DNA of 64,000 nt, from the NCBI GenBank assembly GCA_015143295.1, contig CM026566.1:3955072-4019071 (forward strand). Direction: 5' to 3'. The notes beneath the pieces are model-generated. The model saw only the letters and a list, made by a program, of their open reading frames with translations. It had not been told where the DNA came from and did not search any database. A program made the position numbers and the translations under genes. Shown piece after piece: positions 55,402-64,000 of this stretch (positions are counted from its first letter, which is position 1; the number at the start of each line of letters is the position of its first letter). Source of the DNA: Tetracentron sinense. Lineage: Eukaryota > Streptophyta > Magnoliopsida > Trochodendrales > Trochodendraceae.

Positions 55402-57584
55402 TGTCGTGACCCAAAACCCACCCTAGGAGATAGAGTGAATCTTAGACGACTTATCATGACTTACATGACATGCTTGACAACCATCCTGTAAAACACACAG
55501 AGCATATACGATAGAGGACAAAATAGCGAAAGAATCACTAACAAGGCATCGCAGAAGTCTAACCAAAACCTCTATGTATATACATGTGATTTATGTTTGA
55601 ACAAAAGAGAAAACAAAATAAAGAAAGTGCAGACATGGCAACCAAAAATACATGGGTATAAGTCTCACATGCTCACCCACACTCACCTAGAATCTACAAC
55701 CTAATAATAACCATTTACAGGAGGCTCCTTCACAGGTTCCTCAACATACTCCTCCTCCACCCATAGGCTAGGAGCACAGATGTCGAAAGGAGAAGCCGCT
55801 CCACTATCACCTACCGACATGAGATGTACGGCATGGAATACTCAGCGGGTACCAAATACTAACCAACATCATAGCATAATAATAACAGAAATAAAGCCAG
55901 AAGTAGTTCATATCATTGACAGAAAAGTAAGCAGTTGTATATCATGCTTGAATCTCATCAAAGCTGGAAAAACTCTTGAAATCATCGTGTACTTGACTTG
56001 CCTTGCAATACTCTTTCCGTGTTTGAAAACTTGTCATGTCATGTTCTGTCCTGCTTGTTTTGTCGGGTCATGCTTGTCTTGTCATGTCATGTTCTTGTTT
56101 GTACTCATGCTTGCTTGCTTGCAAATTAAACATTCTCATGTAACTTATGAGATGCACTTGGGAGGGAGGGAAGACCCTTCTTTCAATGAGATACACTTGC
56201 AAGGGAGGGGAGACCCCTCTTTCAATGAGATGCACTTCTTCTTATCAAAAGCGAGGCAAAACATATCGTAAGATATGTCCTCCCTCTAATTACCAACCTT
56301 TACGTTTGGCCTTGTCATGGTATTCGTGAATCGAGAATAAACCTTTCTCTTGGAAAAACACCGATAAACCATGTCATGCATGCCGTGCTCGTGAAGTCGT
56401 GTACATGCTTTAGCTTGGAATTAAACGTGACCTTTGGATTTCAATAATACATGAGATAGAATTCAATTCAGCTAATAATTTTATTCATGTAGTTATATAA
56501 AAATGAATCAATTTATACATGCATTTCTAGAACTAATTCTTCACCTTGGCATTTCATCAAACCCTTGGTGTGTATATTATGGTTAAGGCCTACATCATGC
56601 TTTTCTAGATGGATTAATGCTCACAACATACATGTATGTTCATTATTAGTACAATGCCCTTCCCATTTCATTCATCACAAAACATACACAGGGCATCCAT
56701 CGCCCATATACAATCATCCATCTCTATCCATTCATCCCAACATATTATTATGCTTAGAATTTGGGGAAAAACCATCAAATAAGAAGAAGATATGACTAGG
56801 AGTGTAGGAAAAGGTACCGACCTTAAAAGAAGAAAAACCTCCAAAACGTGCGTGTATTTGCTATCGAGCTTGGAGACGTGCTCGTCCCTTGCTTTGCCTT
56901 AGATTTAAAGAATCCAAGTCTTTGGAATGATCTATGGTTCTTAAACCCTTGATTTCTTCTCATGTTGAAACCCTAGGTTAGAACCCTTTCTCCTCTTCTC
57001 ACTCTCTCTCAAAATACAAGCTTGAGGGTTTATGAAACCCTCAACCCGTGAACTTGGGCTTATATCGAAAAGGGGATGATCAAAGACCATCATACCCTAA
57101 TGATCTACTTAAAAAGACCAAACCTGGTAAATTCGTAAAGGAGCGGTCAACCGGTCATGAGGAGCCATTGATCAGTCCAAAACACTCTCTCTGAAAAATT
57201 TTCCCATACAAAATTAGTGCAATAGCAGTTGACCGGTGGGTAGAGCGGTCGACCGATAGGCAAGCGGTCGATCGGTCATTCTTAACGGTCAAGCGGTAGG
57301 CTACCGATCGATCGGTCTTGGGAGCGGTCGACCATTTGGTCTGTGTTTTGCCCATTTTTACTGATTTCTCTCATTTTTCCTACTTCGATGTTTTGGCCAT
57401 AACTTTTGACTCATTCGTCGGATTTTGATGATTCAACTTGCGTTGGATCCATCATTCAAAGGGGAACATTTCTAGGGTTTTAGAATTTTCAAAATTCTTC
57501 TTTATTTATTAATTGAACTACATGAAAGGCCTATTGGCTATGAGCATGCTATTCATTAGGTACGAAAAGTTCCGGGGTTCTACA
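55402..57584 (-). repeat. Element 3 5' LTR
   Basis: 2,183 bp from TGTAGAACCCCGGAAC at 57584 to GTTTTGGGTCACGACA at 55402. Conserved U3 block about 57395-57470, iterons 57143-57335, TATA-like TATATAAGCC (minus) at 57056-57064. It has an extra GAGATGCACTTGC unit relative to the 3' LTR (about 56150-56235). Confidence 0.9.
57056..57335 (-). promoter_or_regulatory. Element 3 5' LTR: GTCGAC/ATCGAT iterons and TATA-like box
   Basis: Units AGCGGTCGACCGAT, GCGGTCGATCGGT and ACCGATCGATCGGT at 57143-57335; the CGATCGATCG type normally seen in family A occurs here inside a family B LTR. Confidence 0.65.
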
Positions 57585-58060
57585 GCTTAGAAGGGAGATT
57601 TTGGATGAAGCTCACCGGTCCAAGTATACCGTTCACCCTGGGGGTATGAAAATATATAGAAACTTGAAGGGGCACTTTTAATGGCGGAACATGAAAAGAG
57701 AGGTAACGGAGTATGTGTCTAGATGCTTAGTGTGCCAGCAAGTGAAGGCAGAGCACATAAGGCCTTCAAGTCTTTTGCAGCCCCTCCCTATTCTCAAGTG
57801 GAAATGGGAGAACATTTCCATGGACTTCATTATGGGGTTGCCACAGACGGCTAGAAATGCCAATGCTATTTGGGTTGTGGTTGACAGACTAACTAAGTCT
57901 GCCCATTTCTTGCCATAAAGGACTACCTTCAACTCAAATCAGTTAGCGGCACTGTAAGTCAAGGAAATCGCTCGGTTGCACGAAGTGCCAGTGAGTATTG
58001 TCTCAGACCGAGATACAAGATTAACATCCAGGTTTTGGAAAAGCTTCCAGAGTGCCATGG
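57585..58060 (+). pseudogene. gypsy-1 integrase, continued
   Basis: Resumes as [19 protein letters not shown] after element 3. Zinc-site residues [11 protein letters not shown], then MDFIMGLPQTA (first Asp), [15 protein letters not shown] and VSDRDTRL (second Asp). Stops TAA at 57679, TAA at 57916 and a TAA near 57954. It is cut at 58060 within WKSFQSAM by element 4; the rest of integrase, the chromodomain and the 3' LTR should lie beyond the window. Confidence 0.85.
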
Positions 58061-60481
58061 TGTAGAGCCCCGGAATTTAGGTTCACTGTTCATGTGAATA
58101 GTGCTGTGAATAGTGCCTTCAAGGCCTAAAGCCTTAATGAAATTGTGGGTTCAAGTTTTATAATGAAAGGAGGTATTGAATGAATAAAAATATGTATGGA
58201 AAGTATTTTGGAGGTTTGGGATAAATGAAAAGTGATAGTATGGTATACTCTAAGTGTCAAAGAAAGGAATGCATAAACATACCCTCAACTTTGAAGAGCT
58301 ATAGAATTCTCACCGCTGATCCGAATCGAGTGATTCATGAATTTTTGGAAAGCTATTGAAACCTTCTTCGAGGTTCACGTTTACCGCTTTTTCAGATTTT
58401 GAGTAAAAGTTGGGTCAAATGTTAGATTTCCACAAACTGTCTGCTATAAATCTTGGTCTGCTGAAAGTCATCCCAGGACTAGTCCACTTGTGGGCCCATT
58501 TAGATTACTTAGAACTCAAAATTAGGCTTTGTACAAAACACAAAAGTTGTATCCCTTTGAAAGATGAATCCAACGCAAGTTGAATCATCAAAATCGAATA
58601 AACGAGTTAAAAGTTATGATCAAAATACCAAAGCGAGTAAAACTAGCCCAGGCAGAGTGCCATTTCGGTGACGAAGTGTGCTGGTGGCCGAATTTCGTCG
58701 ACGAATTCAACTCGAAAATGGGCAAAAATGCCCAGTAATGAGCCATAACTCATCACCGACCTTGGAGGATCTTTTTCTAAGATATTTTGAGATATTTGGC
58801 AACCTTTAGGCTATAAATAGGGTCTGAATTTCGTGTATAAGGGTTACCAAACCCTTGGATGTAATTGAGACAGAGATTGAAGAAGAAGAGGAAGAGAAAC
58901 TTTGTTCCTTTCCAACTATTCTTCCCCAAGCTCAAGGAGGATCCAACCTTATCAAGCTTCCTTGCTTTAGTGTTCTCAAGCTCACAAATCATCACTAAAG
59001 TGATTTCAAAGCTTGGAATTTCTCCAAAGGAATTCTGTTCGTGTTCTTGAAGAAGGGGGTTTTCAAACCCAATTTTTCCCAAGCTTCAGCCAAGCTTTCC
59101 TCAAACTTGATTCTGATCCACAAAAGTGTAAAAACTTCCTTGTAAGGTAGATATAATCTACTATCTAGCTTTGTTATGAATTCACTTTGTTATTCACTTT
59201 ATGATGTTTCCTATAAAAGAAATCCTCTATGTTTAAGAAAGTTTAGATTTCTATGATGTATGATACATTACACATATGCCTCAATGCTATTATGGTATTT
59301 TATGATTTCCATGATACTCACAAGAGCTATATGCTATGTTTAAGAGATTCTAAGTCTAACATGATACTTAAAGTTCTTACATGTTATATTCCAAATTTTC
59401 AAAGGATTATGCTATTATGTCAAAATGTTTTCTAAGTCTATCAAGATGTTCATAAGTCTCATATGTACACTAGTCTCGCATGGATCGGATTTCTCACAAG
59501 TTGGATGTTTTCAAAATTCATAAGAAATGTTTTAGAAAACCTCATAAAAACTCATGAGTGATTTTATGGGATCATAGATGCTCAGAAGTATCTCAAAAGC
59601 TCATGCATATCTCACAAGGCATTCATATCTCGCAAGGCATCATTCATATCTCACAAGGCATTCATATCTCGTAAGGCATCATTCATATCTCCCAATGGCA
59701 TTCATATCTCACAAGGAAGCATTCATATCTCTCAAGGCATTCATATCTCATAAGGCATCATTCATATTTCACAAGGCATCATATGTGGCTCACATGACTC
59801 ATAAGAACTCATAAGTACTCATAAGCACTCTTAAGATACGTTTTGTTTTTACAAAAGCTGAAAAGATAAGGTTTAAAAGGCTATGCACTTGTAAAAGTAT
59901 GATTTCTAAGTTCGGTTTAAACCATGAAATATGAATTGTTAACCCTCTATGTGCTCGCATGATATTGTGACTTTATGACACTGTTATCTAGTATTTTGTA
60001 CCCACTGAGTATTCCATGCTCAGTCGAATTGTTGACTTCGGTAGGTTTTGTGAACGCACCTGCTCCTGAGCCTTGGATAGAGGAGGAGTACTATGAGCCT
60101 GAGCCTGAGCCTGCTATGGATCACTTCCAAGATGATGGAGCTCTAGATAGGGGGGCCTATCTAGACTATTGTTGAGGGACGTGAAGGAGAAGGTCTTGTA
60201 TTTTGAAACTGGGAAATGTCCACTTTAGATTATATATTTTGAGAGTATTGAGGGTGGGACTTGTCCACTTCATACTTAAAGTTACGGTGTTCTATGGTTC
60301 AAACTTGAACCTAATGATAGGAGCACATAATGTTGAATTGCTTCTGTTTATCTCCACTGCGTATATATCGATGTATTTTATCATGTGGTATGTATGCCTT
60401 ATGTGTCATACAGGATTGTATGATATGACGGTCACGGGCTAAAGTATCCCTAACTCCTAGAGGGTATTTTGGGTCGTGACA
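58061..60481 (+). repeat. Element 4 5' LTR
   Basis: 2,421 bp, TGTAGAGCCCCGGAATTTAG to GGGTCGTGACA. Conserved U3 block 58555-58630; iterons 58656-58715; TATAAATA 58812-58819; a repeat-rich part 59585-59785 with alternating CATTCATATCTCACAAGG / CATATCTCGCAAGG units (about 22-25 bp); stem-loop 60005-60023. Confidence 0.9.
58656..58819 (+). promoter_or_regulatory. Element 4 5' LTR promoter: GTCGAC iterons and TATA box
   Basis: TTTCGGTGACGAAGTG and the palindrome AATTTCGTCGACGAATT lie at 58656-58715; TATAAATA follows at 58812-58819. In the 3' LTR the equivalents are at 63040-63095 (core shortened by one base) and 63192-63199. Confidence 0.65.
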
Positions 60482-60485
60482 GACT

Positions 60486-60497
60486 TGGTATCAGAGC
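60486..60497 (+). other. Element 4 primer binding site
   Basis: TGGTATCAGAGC, four bases inside the LTR end; exact tRNA-Met complement. Confidence 0.95.
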
Positions 60498-61004
60498 TTA
60501 GGCAATAGAACCCGAGGGACTTAAGGGTGTTCTTTGAGTTGAACTTAGAACTCAGATGAATCCTACCTTTTATGTTGATACTACGACGAGATTAGTATCA
60601 ATACTTAGGAATTTGAATCCCGAGGGTCGAGGTTCTTCTTCAAGGAAAACATATCTCATTCGAATTTGAGTTTGTTCTCATTGTAGGTTGAGATAGCAAC
60701 ATAGTGGGTGTCAATCTAAGGGAATTTGGTTTCCTTGGGCTAGGTTGTCTTCTAAGCGGAGTGGAAGTTATGAGTTGTATTCCAAGTATAGACTAATATT
60801 TAGTCTTACTCTTAAGTTGGTTAATGTCTTAACCAAACATGAGAACTTAGCATCGCTAGGAAACCAAGTTGTATGATTATACTATTATGTGTATACCTTG
60901 ATGTATACTATGTGCTTATATAGGATGTGCTGGTTGAATTGCTATGTTCAAAGAGTTTGATTACCGTTAAACTCACGCTTCGCTCTTATCGTCAGTATTT
61001 GATT
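60498..61004 (+). other. Element 4 leader between primer site and gag
   Basis: About 500 bp without domains. It includes a partial block similar to the leader of element 2 (ATTCCAAGTATAGACTAA, CTTAACCAAACATGAG), where an RNA packaging signal would be expected. Confidence 0.5.
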
Positions 61005-62226
61005 ATGAGGCGTGGCATCCGAGGTAGAGGGTATCAGAACCGAGGGAATAGGGGTGAGATTCCAGTGGGAGATGAGCAGCCAGACTTGACTCAGATCCTT
61101 GGGGCTATAGCAGTGACTATGGCTATACTTGCAGACAGGGCTAGTACTCCTGTTGCAGCTACTGTGCCTACACCTCCTCTTGTACATCACACAGCCGAAC
61201 TTGAAGCGTTCAGGAGATTGAGGCCGCCTACCTTCTATGGGACTCTTGATCCCACGGCTACAGAAGCATGAATCATGCAACTGGAGAAGACTTTCACGAT
61301 GCTCCACTGTACTGAAGAGCAGTGCGATGAGTGGGTTTCCTTCATGATGGAAGGTGAAGCTGAGCATTGGTGGAGTGCTGCCCAGAGGCAGAGGGATAGT
61401 GCAAAGGCAGGGGTACCCTAGACATGGGGAGAGTTTTTGGATACGTTCTATGAGCAGTACTTCCCTAGGTTTATCAAGGAACAGAAGGAGAGAGAATTTA
61501 TGCTTTTAGAGCAGGGGGAGATGAGCGTAGCCGCGTATGAGACTATGTTTGCCGGCTTATCGAGATTTGCTTCGCATATGATCGCTACGGAGGGTATGCG
61601 GGTCAGAAAGTTCGAGACAGGGCTAAAATCTTCCATTCGAGATCGGGTTTCCATTCTCCAGGTAGAAACCTGGAAGGATATTGTGGGCAAGGCAAGGATT
61701 GTCGAGAGGAATTCAGAGGAGTTTCTCAGGAGGAGAGATAGTAATCTAAGGAGAGGCATGTCTAAAGGACAGTTTAGTGGCTCAGTACCGCCTGAGAAGA
61801 GGGCCAGGACTGCTCCCTTTCAGATTTCTTCACCTACACAGGCTCAAAGGCCTCATTTTGTTACACAGACACCTCACCCCGCTATGACACAAACCACTAG
61901 AAATGTGCCGGCCGCATCCTAAGCATTTTCATTCGAGGCTTGCACATCTTGTGGCAAGAGGCACAAGGTTGGAGACTGCCGTAGACTCTTTGGTGGTTGT
62001 TTCCACTGTGGTGCTTCGGGGCACATGATCAGAGATTGCCCAAGGAGTCAGATGCATCCAGTCCAATCTCAGGGAAGTAGGCCCCCAGTTCGACAAGCCA
62101 AACAACAGGGGTCTTCTCAGACCTACAGACCACTGTAGCCCACCCAGCCGCCTCAATAGGCGAGTCAAGGCAGAGCCTTCGCCTTATCTGGGAGAGATGT
62201 ATATGCACCTGAGGATGTTGTGCAAG
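61005..62226 (+). pseudogene. Element 4 gag with five premature stops
   Basis: ATG 61005 gives MRRGIRGRGYQNRGNRGE. Retrotrans_gag region: IMQLEKTFTML, FMMEGEAEHWWSAAQRQ, TWGEFLDTFYEQYFPRF, LSRFASHMIATEGMRVRKFE. Zinc knuckles CTSCGKRHKVGDC and CFHCGASGHMIRDC keep all ligands. In-frame stops: TGA 61269-61271, TAG 61419-61421, TAA 61920-61922, TAG 62136-62138 and TAG 62157-62159. All can be explained by C to T or G to A changes at Gln or Trp codons seen in the intact gag of element 2, and the frame is otherwise uninterrupted. The gag/pol donor-like border CAAG-GTAC is at 62226/62227, but pol is absent. Confidence 0.9.
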
Positions 62227-62420
62227 GTACTCTCAAGTCAAAGTTGTTAAATTATAAATTATTGATAGATGTGATATATGTTGCTATGTGTGTAAGAACA
62301 TGCTACTTATAATCTATGGATGTTGTTATACGTTGCTTGACTTAGTTATAGATAATAAAGTGTGGAAAAAGTATCCCCGCTTGATTTATGTCATCCTAAT
62401 TTCGCGGACGAAATTCTTAT
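62227..62420 (+). other. Element 4 junction between gag donor and 3' end
   Basis: Begins with the donor-like GTACTC and ends in TTTCGCGGACGAAATTC, the conserved 3' internal end. The deletion that removed all of pol lies somewhere within these 194 bp; no acceptor-like site followed by LLVNE remains. Confidence 0.7.
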
Positions 62421-62432
62421 AAGGGGGGAGGA
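62421..62432 (+). other. Element 4 polypurine tract
   Basis: AAGGGGGGAGGA directly before the 3' LTR. Confidence 0.9.
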
Positions 62433-64000
62433 TGTAGAGCCCCGGAATTTAGGTTCACTGTTCATGTGAATAATGCTGTGAATAGTGTGTGAATAGTACC
62501 TTCAAGGCCTAAAGCCTTAATGAAATTGTGGGTTCATGTTTTATAATGAAAGGAGGTATTGAATGAATCAAAATATGTATGGAAAGTGTTTTGGGGGTTT
62601 AGGATAAATGAAAAGTGATAGTATGGTATACTCTAAGTGTCAAAGAAAGGAATGCATAAACATACCCTCAACTTTAAAGATCTATAGAATTCTCACCGCT
62701 AATCCGAATTGAGTAATTCTTAAATTTTTGAAAAGGTATTGAAACCCTCTTCGAGGTTCATGTTTACCACTTTTTAAGATTTTGAGTAAACATTGGGTCA
62801 AATGTCAGATTTCCACAAACTGGTCTGCTGTAAATTTTGGTCTGCTGAAAGTCATCCCAGGACCAGTCCACTTGTGGGCCATTTAGATCACTTAGAACTC
62901 AAACTCAGGCTTTGTACAAAACATCAAAGTTGTAGCCCTTTAAAAAAAATCCAACGCAAGTTGAATCGTCAAAATCGGATAAGCGAGTCAAAATTTATGA
63001 TCAAAATACAAAAGTGGGAAAAACTAGCCTAGGCAGAGTGCCATTTCGGCGACGAAGTGTGCTAGGTGCCGAATTTGTCGACGAATTCCACTCGAAAATG
63101 GGCAACAACGCCCAGTAATGATCTGTAACTCATCACCGTCCTTGGGGGATCTTTTTCTAAGATATTTTGAGATATTTGGCAACCCTTAGGCTATAAATAG
63201 GGTCTGAATTTTGTGTATAAGGGTTACCAAACCCTTGGATGTAATTGAGAGAGAGATTGAAGAAGATGAGGAAGAGAAACTTTGTTCCTTTCCAACTGCT
63301 CTTCCCCAAGCTCAAGGAGGTTCCAACCTTGTCAAGCATCCTTCCTTCAGTGTTCTCAAGCTCACAAATCATCACTAAGGTGATTTCAAAGCTTGGAATT
63401 TCTCCAAAGGAATTTTGTTCGTGTTCTTGAAGAAGTGGGTTTTCAAACCCAGATTTTCCCAAGCTTCAACCAAGCTTTCCTCAAACTTGATTCTGATCCA
63501 CAAAAGTGTAAAAACTTCCTTGTAAGGTAGATATAATCTACTATCTAGCTTTGTTATGAATTCACTTTGTTATTCACTCTGTGATGTTACCTATAAAAGA
63601 AATCCTCTATGTTTATGAAAGTTTAGATTTCTATGATGCATGATACTTTATACATATGCCTCAATTCTATTATGGTATTTTATGATTTCTATGATACTCA
63701 CAAGAGCTATATGCTATGTTTAAGAGATTCTAAGTCTAACATGATACTTAAAGTTCTCACATTCTATATTCCAAATTTTCAAAGGATTACGCTATTATGT
63801 CAAAATGTTTTCTAAGTCTGTCAAGATGTTCACAAGTCTCATATGTAGACTAGTCTCGCATGAATCGGATTTCTCACAAGTTGGATGTTTTCAAAATTCA
63901 TAAGAAATGTTTAAGAAAACCTTATAAGAACTCACGAGTGATTTTACGGGATCATAGATGCTCACAAGAATCTCAAAAGCTCATGCATATCTCACAAGGC
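62433..64000 (+). repeat. Element 4 3' LTR, runs off the window
   Basis: Same start as 58061. Differences include an extra GTGTGTGAATA near 62485 and scattered substitutions and small indels, more than between the two LTRs of element 2. The window ends in the CATATCTCACAAGG repeat region. Confidence 0.9.

Larger units (their letters stand above)
46015..57584 (-). mobile_element. Element 3: chromodomain Ty3/gypsy (family B), decayed
   Basis: 11,570 bp flanked by GCTTA at 46010-46014 and 57585-57589. Minus-strand order: 5' LTR (55402-57584), primer site, gag, candidate intron, protease-RT, RNase H-integrase-chromodomain, polypurine tract and 3' LTR (46015-48128). A copia-like solo LTR (50155-52337) is inserted between RT and RNase H. 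All genes carry stops. Confidence 0.95.
58061..64000 (+). mobile_element. Element 4: gag-only chromovirus derivative (family C), partial in window
   Basis: 5' LTR 58061-60481, internal region of only 1,951 bp (60482-62432) with primer site, gag and polypurine tract, and 3' LTR from 62433 past the edge. There is no protease, RT, RNase H or integrase. The 5 bp before it are CATGG (58056-58060). It would need enzymes from a related autonomous element. Confidence 0.9.

Overview
The window is plant nuclear DNA made almost entirely of transposable elements. I see no host gene, tRNA, rRNA or CRISPR array. The evidence for a flowering plant is the set of families: chromodomain Ty3/gypsy elements with tRNA-Met primer sites, Ty1/copia elements, an L1-type LINE with a terminal RNase H, a CACTA (En/Spm) element with a plant transposase C-terminus, and a plant transposon-protein ORF. 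The species cannot be told from the sequence. The density and nesting suggest a large, repeat-rich genome or a pericentromeric region.

Layout. 1-5,945: a minus-strand Tat/Ogre-like LTR abutting a minus-strand chromovirus LTR, then unassigned AT-rich DNA and two LTR scraps. 5,946-7,860: the 3' part of a CACTA element. 7,861-9,134: AT-rich DNA with a 38-bp perfect palindrome and minisatellites. 9,135-12,508: a plant transposon-protein pseudogene (+) meeting a decayed Ty1/copia element (-). 12,509-20,265: copia LTR fragments, an 85-bp minisatellite, a second Tat-like LTR (+) and a copia LTR with internal remnant (+). 20,266-25,917: a decayed LINE (-).

25,918 to the right edge is one nested stack. 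An old gypsy element (gypsy-1, +) sits in LINE ORF1. Its 5' LTR carries a roughly 1.6-kb inverted duplication, which later received a solo LTR (target duplication CTTGT). Its integrase region was hit three times: by element 2 (35,919-45,992, -, GTTCC), by element 3 (46,015-57,584, -, GCTTA; itself carrying a copia-like solo LTR) and by element 4 (58,061 onward, +), a gag-only derivative whose 3' LTR runs off the window. Removing the insertions rejoins the gypsy-1 integrase reading frame.

Element 2 is the only nearly complete element: two LTRs, target duplication, primer site, polypurine tract, open gag, and open protease-RT and RNaseH-integrase-chromodomain frames separated by a one-base shift in an A run. 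In elements 2 and 3 gag and pol are separated by a 134-141-bp segment with splice-like borders, and joining across it restores a continuous frame.

The most unusual observations are: arrays of TCGA-centred palindromes just upstream of the TATA box in LTRs of both gypsy and copia elements, including one 27-bp module shared by a copia and a gypsy LTR; an array of short hairpins along the Tat-like LTRs; the candidate gag/pol intron; the inverted LTR duplication; and two insertions whose target duplications lie 12 bp apart.
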